Shown piece by piece: positions 12,601-26,446 of a stretch of 64,000 nucleotides of DNA. The translations under genes and the position numbers were made by a program. Each line of letters opens with the position of its first letter. Position 1 is the stretch's first letter. The notes beneath the pieces are model-generated. The model searched no databases, had not been told where the DNA came from, and worked only from the letters and a program-made list of their open reading frames with translations. The stretch covers positions 434,001 through 498,000 of the forward strand of contig JAGYXB010000438.1 in the NCBI GenBank assembly GCA_022495005.1, in the 5' to 3' direction. Origin of the DNA: Rhyacophila brunnea (Eukaryota > Arthropoda > Insecta > Trichoptera > Rhyacophilidae).

Positions 12601-15600
12601 TGAAATGAAAATGAAAAATCGGCTCTAAAATATGTTTCAAAAGAGTTCTACATTGCCAGAAAGGTAAACAATAATTTGAAAACCAAGTTGGATTTCATCT
12701 ACATGATGGTTGATCAATACTTTCAGTTCTGCGGATGGTGGAATCCAGGGGTTGTTGTGAGAGACATAACTAGGATAATTAAAAGGAGTCACAATCCTTA
12801 ACGGTGAGGTAAACGTAAATGAAGATCAAAACTATGTTACCATTGCCGTGATTGCGTTCTTGTCACAGATTTGCATCGTATAGGAAAATGCTTTAAGCGG
12901 AATGTCATCCTTGTAGGATAATAATATATAAGTAATTTGTTGACATCTATGCAAGCCACATTTTAATGTCATTAACACAATAATAAACATTTTATGATCA
13001 CATACCGGACATACATATAATTATTACAAAGAAACATTTTAATAATCGTGAATCAAAAGTAAATTTCGTAACAGCTAGTTGCGTTGCGCAAATCATCAAA
13101 ATTATATACTAACCTAAAACTAATTAAATTGCCTTCTTGCAATAGTTTTCAAAGGCTATTTTTTTCTCAGTGCTATCAATAACATAGGAGAAGCCTAGAA
13201 TTATTATTAATACAGTTGAGTTATGTATCTTATATCCTGGAGTAATAAGATTTCATCCTCGTGTTATAAATTGACAGATCCCAATAAGATATGATAATTA
13301 TTCATTGTAGGTATAATATTCTATCCCAGTTTCTTTACATGATATCAAAATGAAAAACATATTATAATATAATGACATCTATCAATTTTTTTTAAGATTT
13401 TATTGCGGGTTCGATAAAGAAGGAATCTACTTTTGAACTAGGGTTAATTATCTTGTCTGTCAGGTAAAGTGAAGATATTCTCGTGCTGGTCTATGCTCCC
13501 TAAATTTCTACAGGCCAGATGCATTGTCATACTTAATGCCAGGTAGCTGAAATTTTGTGAGTGTCAACAGCAATAAATAGTTGCAAAATTGAGAAATGTA
13601 AGTGACCTGTTGGAATCTGCATAAAATTTTGTTTTTAATTTTATCTAGCATACGAATAAACAAAATACAATGCTAAATTTGCTGGAATTTAGTGTGCGAT
13701 ATGCTTGTCTATTTTGACAGCTGAAACTACATGTATTTTTCAAGTGTTTCACTGTTTGGTGTCGGTGAAAACTTAAATTATTTAGGCTAATTTAATTATA
13801 ACATCTCTGCATTCGACCAAGCTGACTAATAAATATCTTTTGGTTTACTTATAATTGTTAACACAAGCAATTGAGCGTTTATTATGAACTGATCAAATCA
13901 AGCGTGAATACGATCGAGTTGGAATCTAAATCGTTATGCGTAATTGCTCAAACCGATCATTGAATCTGGATGGGTCTGCGATTATGCTTGTGTAATTAAA
14001 CATTTACATGATTTTTAAAAAATGCCGAGAGCTGTCAATTTATAATCTGAGGAATACAATATATAGTTCTAAATTCTTTGAATAGAAATTATATATATTT
14101 TCTACAGTGTTTTAGATTAACTTTTCTCATTTTATGAATGACGACTATATTTAATAAGGACTTTTTATAACAATATAGATATTTTAATGTACAATTAATT
14201 ACTCTTTTCATAATATTATTATCATTATAAAGATTAAATTAAAAATCAACTTTGCACCATAAATGCGCCCACAAAATGCAAGCTTATCCTTTAAAAGCCT
14301 CTAGTATTTTTTTTTACCAAGTAATTGTTAATAAAATATTATTTATATACTTATGATTATATCATAATAGCTATGAAACCTTATCGTAATAATAAAATAA
14401 TTTTGATAGCTAAATTTGTAAATAAATCTAATGTTACCAAAAAAGAATTTCTAATAGAGATCAATATAGCTCGGGAATAATCTTTAATACTCCTAGCGTA
14501 ATAAATATAATTTTGTACGAAAATAGCTGGGTGTAAAAACATTACATTAAATAATAATATTTTAGTATATATATCATAATTATCTTCCATCAAAATTCTT
14601 CTTCCGTCCTATCCGGCGATAGATGCACCTAAACTCTTGGCCACAGTGATAGCCGTGTCGTTAGCTTTATTCCATAAAAATTAATTTTATTCTGGTCTAA
14701 TAAATAATTTATACAATAAGTCAGGTTATAAAATTTCTGAAAATGACAATGAATTTAAAAATATACTCTTGGTTATTTTTTGGTATTTTTTTTACAGTTT
14801 AAAGGTTTTGATTATCCAGTACATGAGAAACCTGGCGGCACAGAGAGTAAAATTTCAAACCAATCTGAAATCTCTATATCAGAATCCATCACTCCCTTTA
14901 CACCGTAATTGTATTAATATTTTTTGAACTATCGATATTTATATTGTCACCTCAATGCTACATCAAGATTTATGCCGTGTTTGAGAAGATAAAAGAATTT
15001 GATACATTATCTCTAACTTTGAATAGTGGAATCAGTAGATAATTAATTCATAACTCAATGGGAGCCAACCGTTCATGGAAGGCTATGAAAAAAGTAGATA
15101 GTGTTTGTAACATGTAATATTGATTAATTCTCAAAATTTTACATATCAGATGTCTACAGTCACTATTTTGAGATAATATCTTGTTGTCGTTTACTTTGTC
15201 ACATTTACAAGATAAATGAAAATTACCACAATGAAGTCACAGGAGAACTAGTTCAATCCAGCAATCCAGAGGTCGTCCACTTGGTCACAAAATCTTTTAC
15301 CCCCTGTCTAAATTAAGTCATATTTTTCAACCCCCCCTACATAAAAACAAAATTAAAAATGATCATTATCAGTAGGTATAATGTTGTTAGAGAATCAACA
15401 CGTTATATCAACCCCCCCCCCGTAAAAAGTGCTATTATAATATTAAATTATGAATGACCTCAAAGGGCCAAATGCATAGTCATAAATAAATGGACTTAAA
15501 CAACACTTAACCTAACGCCGCCGACTTAGTGGAAGTGAGAAAAACAAGCGACGTGTTTATTAATATTATTATTAGAATGTCTTAATTAAGGCTAACTTAA

Positions 15601-17409
15601 CATCGACATCTCTGCATTTGGCCATAAATTTATATTTCAATCTAGCTATAGTGTTGAGGTGACGTTTTGGTAATTTAGAATGCTTATTAAATTAACGTTC
15701 TTTCATAATCAATAATAATTGCACTATACTCAGAATTTGATGGAAGATTATGGTACAAAACATAACAAAGTATATAAAATAAATTCTAAATTCAGATTTA
15801 GAATAAAATTCAGATTTAAAATAAAATTCACATTACATAGTAATATAATATATAGGTATGCAAAATGTCGGAAACGTTTTACATAATAGGTATGTTGAAT
15901 TGATCATGTTAGTTTTGTCAGTAGCTAATAGTTATTTCATAAATAGATTATAATTTTCACTGAAAGTCATGAAACACATTTTTTTTAGTTTGACTTCGAT
16001 AATTTTATATTTGTTTTGAATAAAATAAATAATAACCTAGAATAATTATGCACTTGCGATAAAAACCTACAAGATATTTTGTATGTAAAAAATGTGTCCA
16101 ATGAGTATTATATTATGGGTCTGACTACATTGCAGTGTTGTGGACTCAATAAGAGATTGTTTAATGTTAACCTTGCTCGTAGCAATGAGAATTGATTTAT
16201 CATTCACATTGCGACACCTATAAATACTATGAGATTATTGGGTAAGTAATTTAAACCAATAATTATGTAAGGAAATGGATGATTTGTGTCATATTTTGGA
16301 GTAATGACAATATTTAAATATAACCGTTAATTCAGTTCCGGATATGATAGAACAAATTGCTGCGAGTTACTGAAATAAAAAAAATCTTGTTTTTCTACTA
16401 TTTTCCACGATGCGTGGACGTATGTACATTCAGTATATACAACTACATACTCTTTTGTATCCTTATTTTTGCATCGGATATTTCTGTATCTGTTTCAATG
16501 TATTTGTTGTATAAAACAAACCATTAACCAATCGGTTCAGTGTGGCCAGAATCTTAAAGAAAAAAACCATATTATGGAGAATCTAGTGTTGAGCTTATTT
16601 GTTTATTACCATAGCAACCATAGCTAAGTGATATAATAAAATTATAAATCATTTAAATTTCCTAGAGCAATAAATTACTATTTTACGTGATAGCAATGCT
16701 ATTAAGTCCTCAATTTTCTAAAAATTTTCAGAAATTATTTTTAAATATTTCATACAAAATGTAGTTTCTTTTTTTATATTTGTTGTATCAAGCGTTTAGA
16801 TAAGATTGTACTGTGGTGTTTCTCCTTCATTTTTGGATTACTCTACTAATACAACGCATTAAATCATTTGTTACATATCTACTCGATTTTTGGATTTGTG
16901 GTTTAAATATTCTTAATAATGATGTATCTGATGAATGATGATTGCATTCGAAAATTAACAATAACTAGCTCTACCACCGGAACTCGCAATTTAGTGACGC
17001 GGCCTGACTACAGACGACCTTAACTATAGAGTTTTACGTGCTCCATTTTAGAGTTGTTAGGAAATTATGATTAATATGTTTGAAATGCTGAATCTATCAG
17101 TAAATATTGAAATAATATTTTTTACTAATAATGTACATTGAGTGGTTTAACTAGTGCATAATTATTCTGGTACGTGCACGTACAGCGGATTAATTGGTCT
17201 GGTTTATGCATTGTTAGGTCAAACGCATATCCAAAAAAGAAGTTATCGGATTTACTAGTAGAAACGTTCAACTAAAATCTGAAATATTGAAGCAGGCAAA
17301 ATATTAATGAATGTTGCGTTTTGAATTATTAAGCACTATCGAGAAAGTGTCGCTTGACCTATGAATGCATAACTCTCCCAATTGTGAATACGTTGGTCGG
17401 TTACGCCAT

Positions 17410-17696
17410 TCATGCGTTGAATTGATCTTTGAACTTGAAGAACACGCTGTCGAGGTGATGAGGTGGGGGCATTTTAATGTCCGGGGGGGGGAAGGGCGCG
17501 CCTTTCTGGCGGCGGTGGTAGATGCTTTTGTGATTGTTGAGGGAGTTGAGGGTGCGGAAGACCTTGTTGCAGAGACCACAGCGGGCGGAGTGCAGAGGCT
17601 GCAGATGCTGCTGCTCCGTGTGACGCTTGAGCGTGAGGCGCGTGGACAGCAGCTTGCCGCACACTTCGCAGCGGTGACCCGACCCCAGCGGACCCA
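17410..17696 (-). CDS. br: br alternative zinc-finger exon B ([17 protein letters not shown] type)
   Basis: Second alternative terminal exon. Entry at gggtccccag|TGGGTC in phase 1 gives [10 protein letters not shown] and two C2H2 fingers: [22 protein letters not shown], then [22 protein letters not shown] followed by RRQK. The tail is short and proline-rich and ends [13 protein letters not shown] with a stop at 17410-17412. Finger sequence and the SIYHRRQK ending are those of a distinct Broad isoform class, probably Z2 (number tentative). The open frame continues upstream through the intron to 17769, so an upstream acceptor cannot be excluded, but only this one restores phase with strong family similarity. 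Its acceptor flank resembles that of exon A. Confidence 0.93.
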
Positions 17697-19979
17697 CTGG
17701 GGACCCAACCACAAAGCTACGCATTAGTTTACGCACATCAAAACACTCTAAATACTCTCTGCTCTGCATTTTATTACTATCAATTCGAATTTCGCATCTG
17801 CACTATGCATTCTAAATTCAAAAGTAACATCTAATATCTGAAGATTGTTCCTAAATTTGAATTTTGAGACATTTCATTCAACATGGATGACAAAAAACAT
17901 GTGTTATGACTGTGGATTCCAAAAGTGACATTATAATGTCTGAGAAAAGCCGGCTACAAATGTAACCGCATACATAAGCAGCATATTTGTACAATTTTCT
18001 TGCACAATTATTATAACTCTCAAGTATGCAGTTATATCTGTAGACGACTTTAAAATAATTTGTTTTAAATCTAGTGAAGATTCATTTGTTTTAAATATTT
18101 AAATTCACTAGATTCTTAATTTAAAATGTGACATTTCATTCAACATGGATGTCAAAAAACATGTGGTATGTCAAACTAATTTTTAATGAATAAATCTTAA
18201 TGAAATTTATTATCAAATAAAATAATGAAAATTAAAGAAACTTAATTCCTTAATTATCTTTATGTTTAGTGAATTTAATCAGGATAGCTAATATTATAAA
18301 AAAAGGCTGGCTTAGTTTATAAACTTTGAATATCAATGTTTCAAAGATGAAAGATCAAAGATTCAAATGCCGTTTTGATAGTAATAAAATGCTTTAAATA
18401 TATATAAATATTTTATTATTATTAATTGTGATTCAGTTTATATGGGTATGACCATAATTTGATATTATATCTTTGGGATTATCATAACGATAATCGTGTC
18501 AATAGTTCAAAAGAGAAAATTATTTCAAAAGTCTTATTTCATCCATATCCCAGGAAAGTACAAATTATAGTATTCGGAGAAAATAAAAAAAAAAACAATC
18601 AAACTAGATAATGAAGTTCCAACACCAGTATATAACCAGGGAGTGCCCCTTTTAATTGTGCGTCCCTCTGCCGATAGCAACGGAGACAAAAAAAATAAAA
18701 GAAGCAGCGGTAAAGTATTATCCAACAGGTCCCAAAAAAACGGAACCAATTGGCACAGTGTTGCCAACTTAAAAAACAAAATATACGACCTGGGAAAAGG
18801 AATGATGATAATATCGAAATTGACTTTTTTTAAAACAAATAATTTTCTCTGGTTTTATTTAATTAATAATCCGAATTTATCGTTTGCCTGTGTCGACTAA
18901 TGCGCGCTTTGCGGTCGGTATCATTTTTAACATAGGGTGTGGTTTTTCATGTCCCAATTGGTTCCGACGCCATTACATAATATAATAACAACATTCCTAT
19001 ATTATAATTTTGTACATACAATGTTTTAAAAGCATGTCAAATTCAGTTTGCTGAAATAATAGATTTTAATATATAGTTATATTATTATAAAAGCTGGTAT
19101 ACAACAACTATAAAAATAAATATAATATTTACTCATGCACAATTTGTATACATAGTTATCATGAAAATACAGGAGAGGATATAAAATTGTTTCACATCTA
19201 AATGTGTTCTTAATTGTAACAATATTATTGTTATGTTTTTATTATCCACAATATTAAATAATATTCACCTATATTGTATTTAATTTGTAGAAAATATATA
19301 TTTTGAAACTTTCTTTTATATAATATAACAAGTGAAAAATCTAAAAGATGGAATCTTCATAGCGTTTGATCATCACAATAGTTTTATTTTTTAAAAAACT
19401 AGGGGCAACGTTTGACGGTGAGATAGGATTTTATAAAAAAAAAATACGAATTGATCGAAAATTTCGCGTTATCCATTTGAAAACTGATAAGATTTATTTT
19501 ATTTCTGTGTCGTCGTAGAAGTTTTATAACCTCTGTTGTGACAATTTTGTTAAAATGATTTTTTTTATATTGTCTGAACCTTATATTGTGAAATATGAGA
19601 CTCAAAGTTATCATGGCCATGCTAATCTATTCGGAGTCGACAATTCTTTAATTTGAATTCGTCTCGAGTATAATATGAAATTAGTATATTAAATCTCTTA
19701 ACGATTAATCTAACCGTCATTAAAAATCTGGAATTAAAGCGATATGTTATTTTCATTGATTATTGATTTAATAATTATCAATATTATATTGTACTATTCT
19801 TTATGCCATACATATTTGCCCAATGCTTAAATAATTTGAAATCAAAGTGACTATCCAAGGGACTCTTTCAGTTATTGATTGATTCCAATGATAGATTGCG
19901 CACATTTTCGATCAATTCTATAAATTTGACGCATCGGCTGTCGGGGCTGTCTGCTCATGGACAAAGCCAGAGTTCCCCG
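17697..19979. other. br intron between finger exons A and B
   Basis: AT-rich, no exon recognised. At 18757 there is a CAGTGTTGCCAACTT sequence identical to the ends of hAT-type elements elsewhere in the window, but no matching right end. The inverted phrase CGGAACCAATTGG / CCAATTGGTTCCG (about 18738 and 18956) flanks it. Confidence 0.6.
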
Positions 19980-20257
19980 TCAGTTGATAGGGAAGAAAGG
20001 CGCAGTGTGGGGCGCGTGGGGGTTTAGGGGGTGAGGGTGAGCCGCAGGGGGGGGCGGCGGCTGCGGCTGCTTGCGGTGATAGATGCTCTTGTGGTTTCGC
20101 AGGCTGTTGAGGCTGGAGTAGACGCGCCGGCAGATGTTGCAGACGGGCTCTCGCGAGGGGCGCATGTGCACATTCTGGATGTGCCTCTTGAGGCGGGTCA
20201 GCGACGACAGGCTCTTATTGCAGGGCTCGCATCGGTATTCGTCGGGCCCGGCACCAC
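19980..20257 (-). CDS. br: br alternative zinc-finger exon A (EYRCEPC... type)
   Basis: Terminal exon giving a DNA-binding module of two C2H2 fingers. Finger 1 is C-x2-C-x12-H-x4-H (CEPCNKSLSSLTRLKRH...H), finger 2 is CNICRRVYSSLNSLRNHKSIYH with the same spacing, joined by a linker containing HMRPSREPV. The tail is a proline/histidine-rich 30 residues ending FFPIN and TGA at 19980-19982. Entry is at gtccgccag|GTGGTG in phase 1 (first residue Gly). The acceptor has a G-rich, poor polypyrimidine tract. Fingers of this type are conserved among Broad isoforms from flies to hemimetabolous insects. I think it is the Z1 class, but the Z number is from memory and not certain. Confidence 0.93.
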
Positions 20258-23164
20258 CTGGCGGACACAACCACAGGTTTAGCTCGCCTCCGCTCTTATC
20301 CTCTCTCGGCCCGTCGGTTCACTCATTCTCCGGGCGTCGGAGCGACCGTCGCCTCCTCCGCGCTGATGTCTTATTTATTAAAAAGCACCGCCACCCCCCC
20401 GCGTCTCCATATCCGCGCTCCTCCGTCTCAAAACATTCTAGCGATAGCGCATTCCCTGACCACGATTCCACAGTTTGTTATTCATTTTTTAGCGTTAGCC
20501 GAATGGAAAAACTTTCATGCTTTCGTTACAATTTTTCGGTTAAACTAATAATAAATAATATTGTTACTTCTAATATTAATAATGTCCCGTGCGAGACGGC
20601 TCCACCGACACCTTCTTAATTTCTATGTTACGTACAAAATATGTGCAGAGTGATAGCTCTTTTGAGGCTGTCTTTAATTTGGCTTCATTTCTTTCAAACA
20701 AGGCAATTTAAAGAACAAATGCATACTCTTTCAAATTAGTGTATGATTGATCATTACAAACATCAAAGATAAGTCATTTTGTTAAATATTACTAAATTTA
20801 TTCAATAAAATGAATGCCACTTACATTTACAACAAAATTCCGCCATAGTTTATTAATTCAGAATATGGCATAGTCGTTTGGGAAAATTCAGTTGACAATC
20901 TCTGATTCTTCGTCACATTTCTTTTGTTCTGACACCAAAAACTTATAAGTAGATAACATTTTTAACTTTTCTGATTTTACTTTACTTCAATTTTATAAAA
21001 TGATGTTGATTTTGTATTCCATTTTTACAATATATTATTATACATAATAAAAAGTTATATAAAAATAATATACTTATTATGTTCTTTATACAGTTAAACT
21101 ATAAATTTGATATAATGTTTGAAATCTCATGTAAGATAAATTTTATCTAGAATGTTATAGGATACTTATTTATAAACGAGTAATTGTCTGTATGTACCTA
21201 ATAAAAATAAAAATTAATTCACTTATAAATGTCGTGTTGACAAAATACGAAGGAATGAAAGAGACATTAAACAATTCATATTTTCACACAATAGATTATT
21301 AGAATCACAACTATTTTTCAGTCCTGAGGTAGTCAAGAAATCTGCGTTAAAAGCATCTTTAATATTTTTTTAATTAAAAAGCACTCGTTCATATAAAAAT
21401 GCCAATAGTTGAAATGGATGTATGAATATTAAGAATATGTAGATTATAGTGATTTATTATAATACAGGTGTTGTAAAAGAAAAGAGAAATAAATACTTCC
21501 AAAATATAATAATATAATAATAATATTCCCGAAAGAATTTTTCCCAAAAAATTAAAAAAATAACATATTATGTATTATAATAATATGTGCAGTCAAAAAT
21601 AATACGGGGTCTCGGGGTCACGGGAAATGGACAGAGTATGCGGTTGGGTAAAAACTTTGTTTTAAATGATTTTTTAATGCTTTGAAGAAAAAAATAAATA
21701 ACATTCAATAGAAGTTACAAACAAGCTAGCACTCCGAAATAAATATTACAGAAAATACCAACACTATCCGATCACAAGAGAGGAAAAAAAATAAAAATTA
21801 TTTAAATATTTTCTACGTTAAATTTTAAAAAATTCAATTTTTTTTAGCATCGAGAGATATTTTGTACATGTCTCTCAGTATTAACCATTTTTATATAGAC
21901 AAAATATACTGTAATGGTAATAAATTGTTACAAATTACGAATTACGAATTACGAAATATTTATTACGATAACGATTACGTGGACAACGACAAACAGTCAA
22001 TATCAAAAGAACAATAATTGAACACAAAGTACAATTTGAATCTATGTATTTTTTTTCCATTGTAACGACCACATACAGACATACGTGAAAAACAGTCAAC
22101 ATAGAACATAAATCTTGGTTGATTCTATCTACTTTTTATTTAAGTCAACGTAGTTTCATTGTTAACTTTTGACGAAATAAAAAGATAGTATCAATCAATT
22201 TTTTAATAGTAAGTTAAAAAAAATGCTTCACCCATGTGGCAATAATAACTTTAGAAGTAGGTAGATGTATGATAATATTTCCCTAAATGTGTTATTTTTG
22301 TTTTTAAATATTATTTACAGATCGATAGGTAGTATATTATTAACAAATTATTAGAAGTAACTTCTCTAAACTGGACAGCCGTAAAGTATATTGTTTTAAA
22401 AAGCTTTAAATAATTATAATCATGCATTACAAGGTTAATGGTACAATCACCGAATTTGAAAATAATATTGTTTTTTTTTTGTATGAGATATTATATTATA
22501 AAGATGCAAAAATCTAAGATGAAAGTAAACAGCTATAAAGTTTGAAGGGTGTAATTTTTACATCACAGTATCATTAAGAAAGCTATGACAGAAACAATAT
22601 GCGCAAGCATGCATACATTTTTCTTATAACTGTTATAATAATATAATTATTTTAGCATTGTATTCGAAAATCTCACATTTATAATCAAATTGATGAAGTT
22701 GACATACCTAATTTTGAAATAGGTAATTTATAATGGTGAAAATAATTATAAATTGTCTAATATTGATAAAATAATGAAATTGACAGTATCTTCAGAAGAC
22801 CATTATGTGTTAAATAGTTATTATATTGTATTTACACTAATAGAAGTAACCAAAACCATGTTAGTATCAAATATTTAATAAATTTAAAGCCTTCAAGATT
22901 TTGACATATAAGTCAGCTGTTCACAATGTGACCCACCATTTTGGAAACATTATTATAACATTATAAGAAAAATGGGACAGTGAATGACACAGTGATTTGA
23001 CTGCAAGGGTAAGGATCTGCGTGACATGATGATATGAGACGCTATGTATAATATCCTATCTGAGATTTGTATAATATATTTATATAGATAAATATATATT
23101 TGTGAAATATATATATTATATAGAGACAGAGTGGGGAAGCTAATGCGCGAGGGTGGTCACTCAC
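20258..23164. other. br intron between microexon and finger exon A
   Basis: The first 150 nt next to exon A are GC-rich; the rest is AT-rich with (AT) tracts near 23050-23120. No exon or named element recognised. Confidence 0.65.
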
Positions 23165-23215
23165 CTTGAGATGTGCCAGCCAAACCATCGGGAGTCAAAG
23201 CCCCACTGCCTAGAC
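23165..23215 (-). CDS. br: Predicted br microexon (51 nt, phase 1-1)
   Basis: Not a recognised domain, but the splice logic is tight. The rule-perfect donor CTCAAG|GTGAGTG closes a 51-nt GC-rich island opened by ctttatgcttag|GTCTAG. With the G left over from core exon 4 the island reads GLGSGALTPDGLAGTSQ with no stop, and it again leaves one G, so inclusion or skipping preserves frame with every finger exon. It lies in the otherwise empty AT-rich intron between core exon 4 and the first finger exon. The Gly/Ser/Thr-rich sequence looks like linker extension. A chance GT/AG pair is the alternative, but phase, composition and donor strength together make that unlikely. Confidence 0.72.
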
Positions 23216-26200
23216 CTAAGCATAAAGTTCAGAAATTACTTCGTAGCCCATGGAGGACCTTCATTCGATTGCCAATGTTTGCTCATACTTATATTATGTC
23301 CCGCGCGAACTGACAGTGGCAACACAACATAGGTATTGATTTAATATACTAATGACTAAGGTGGGTGCTCGATGGAAATTACAGTTAAATTATAATTGAT
23401 TTGGATTTTGTGCTATTTTAAAGGAAATTGTTGAAGGGTAATTCCGGTTCACTAAAACAGATTCCTACGGAATATTACAAAACTCCCATCAATTAGAATT
23501 TATTCAGATTTTTATTAAATACGTTGCATCAAAAAAAAACGACAACAATGACGTTAAATAAAATAGTACATTGAGAAATTTATTTAATAAGACAATTTAA
23601 AATATAATAATATTTTAATAATGGATCTTTCTCTAAGGGTTACTATGAGCAGTTATATTTATTAGTATTTATTATAAAATATTCTTTAATAAATATTCGT
23701 TTACAGTAAGTTCAGTACCATTCCTATTTATCAAAGAAATCTGTTTTAAAAGGTTATACACTTTTTAAACTGTTCAATAACTGATTACGTTTGAATTAAA
23801 TTCAATTTCTATTATTAATCCCTTAAAAGCACATTGTTACCATTCGACGAGAAACTATACAAGTCATTATATTTTTTTGAGAATGAAATATTATTGAAAA
23901 ACTTGCAGTTCCCTACAATGGACCAAGTGTCATTACAAAATAGTTATAGTTTTTATTCATAGGTGACACTGTTAATTTAAAATAAAATAAAATATTAGAA
24001 TTTTATCGATTAATAATATTTATAGGTACCACTTTTTTACCAATTAAATTTACAGTTTGCAGTATTTTGTAAGCACAACTTTGTCTACTTTAGAGAATTG
24101 CGAGTTTTTAAACAAAATTTCATTCACAGCAAATGCAAAAATGCGACACCATGCATTTAAGGGTTAATGTAATATTTAAAACAAATTCAATCGTTCTCCT
24201 GAGATAATAATATTTAATAAAAATAAAATAATATCTGTTTTCGGTACAATAATGCTTCATTCGACATAGGTAGGTACTAAATTCGATAATGTATGATTTA
24301 GCAAGGATCATTGGCCTGGTGTTGACTTTTTAGCCTATGAACAACATCGACAAACATCTTATAAGCTTTAAATGAGAATATTTAAATATCTACGGTCAGT
24401 TTCTAGGATAGGATAGCGCATGAGTAAGAAAATAAGTAACTACCGACTACTCGCCTAAATATTAGACAGAGAAAATAATTATTAATAAAAAATACTACCT
24501 TTAGTTAGTATAATTTACTTATTAAGTATATCAAATGTGGGAGTAAAATTATTCGAACATGGATGGAAGACTTTGACTTTATCCCACGTGAAATAATTTT
24601 CACATTTCAACCATTAACAACGTATAGTATCAAAGATGTATTTATTTTGGAAAAAGAGTATACACATAATTATTATTTTTATCTCCATTAATATTCCTTT
24701 GCATAATAATTTGACAACTGCAGAACATAAACAATAATAAATAATCCATAAACAATCCACTCTCCACAATAGATTATTGTTTATTAGGAGTGTTTATGGT
24801 TTTATTATTCCATTTTTGAAAATAATTTTTGTTTGGTAATGGATTTTTAGTAGGCAATGCATTTTTATCTGACAGTCATTATAGTATTTTGAAAATTCAA
24901 TATTGCTATGAATTAGAAAATAGTAAATGATGTATTTAAGTTATGCAAACATACAATAATTGGAACTGTAATATTTTGTAAAGAATTCTTGCAATGCAGC
25001 ATATTAATATTATGTTGTAATAAATGTACACTATTTTTCCAAATAATTTTACACAACTATTTACACAGATATGTTTTTTTACAAATGTTATTTTCCCAAC
25101 AGCAGCGTAACCATAATACAATGACATGATAATATTATTTACAATGAAATATTTGTTACAAATAGTATGTGGAAATTACTTATTTCCACTTTTATGTAGG
25201 TACAACCATGAAAATAGTCTATTTCAAAAGATATGGTAACATCTGTTCTTATATCGGCTATGTCCATTCTGTGATCTTGCCTGATCCATAAAATTTTATC
25301 CCGAGATTATAAGGGATTGTTATACACAGAGTTGGTCCTATTTAGATAGGACCAACTGGAACTTGTGCGCAAAACCCTCAGGTACGGGATGAGAATATTA
25401 TATTACATTCCAAAGCCAATTTACAGCGGTGTGGGGGGGGGGGGGGGTTAGTTTATCTGTGCGATTAATTTTCTTGTAAAAATTTTCATACTAATGAATC
25501 GATGATTGTTTTCTTGCTTTTCTATCGCTAATATATTTGATAATTATTTAAAATTTTAATTCCTTCTTTTCATGTGAAAAATTCTACTGTAAAATTTTCC
25601 CGATGGTTTGATATCCGGTTCACATTAACCGCGAGTACAAATCCCATGCCTGGATCACGTTCCCACATTTTTTTTAATGTGCGTGCGTATAGCCAATGCA
25701 TTCAGTGAATGACATTCATCGTGAAAAACTTTGTGGAGTCAATTTCAAATGAAATGGCTTCACAGATATGAATCATTTGAATTGGAATTTTAATTTCTAA
25801 GTTGGCTATAAATGCAATTTAGTATGTAACGAAACACACAGATGGACAAAATTTTGTAATGAAATATTTTAATGTTCTGAACATTTTTCATTTTTTGCTA
25901 TTAAAGTGTTTTTAATTGTACCATGCTAAATTTTATATCATAATATGTTTTTCTCTATAAATAAATAACGATCACCCAGAAGTGGATATTGTACATAACA
26001 TAGAGAAGGTTTGCATCATATTTTTGAATATCTATAACATATTTTATGTTGACATTGGTGGTTAGTTAAGGAAATAATAATTATTTAAGACATTATATCA
26101 GTTTATATTGATTGCCTATGTAAAGAAAATAATTTCAGATTGTAATGGCCACCGTTTCAGAGAAAAGTGAGACATTTAAAAGCATATTTTGTTGTATAAT

Positions 26201-26446
26201 ATGCTGAAGACTAGCAAATGGAAAAAGGCATTATATAGGTAGAATGACAGATGTCTTTATTATGTTGGCAGGATTGCAGTTGTTCATAGACAATACAATT
26301 ATGTAATTTCTAAATATTATAGGTAGGTAATAAATATTAAAGTATTCGTTATTATATTTCTTATTTCAACATTATGTATTATGGTTACGCTGACGTTGGG
26401 TGGTTAATAAAAGATAGAAGTGACATCAAGTTGGACAAATGTTTAC
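23216..26446. other. br intron between core exon 4 and microexon
   Basis: AT-rich. Holds a small perfect hairpin (AGTTGGTCCTAT, 4-nt loop, at 25330-25357) and a run of G at 25433-25447. No other feature seen. Confidence 0.65.

Larger units (their letters stand above)
7426..17409. other. Long AT-rich br intron between finger exons B and C
   Basis: About 10 kb with no convincing exon on either strand. It contains the tRNA-like/SINE-like pieces near 7690-7800 and 12470-12600, a (TAA)n tract near 11830, a C-run near 15411 and otherwise AT-rich unique-looking DNA. Its lower-coordinate half is intron only for isoforms C and D; the stretch just below 17410 is 3' UTR for isoform B. Confidence 0.7.

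Noticed and set aside
17410..17769. Exon B extended upstream to its first ATG ([10 protein letters not shown]...) as a separate short gene
   Set aside because: The upstream part is non-conserved intron sequence preceding an acceptor that restores the Broad frame; a free-standing finger protein is not needed to explain it.
18757..18771. CAGTGTTGCCAACTT as the left end of a hAT element in the A-B intron
   Set aside because: No GGCAACACTG partner within the next 1.5 kb and no matching flank duplication; kept only as a remark.
25433..25447. Poly-G tract (others near 3228 and, as poly-C, 15411)
   Set aside because: Simple homopolymers without paired G-runs for a convincing quadruplex or other context.
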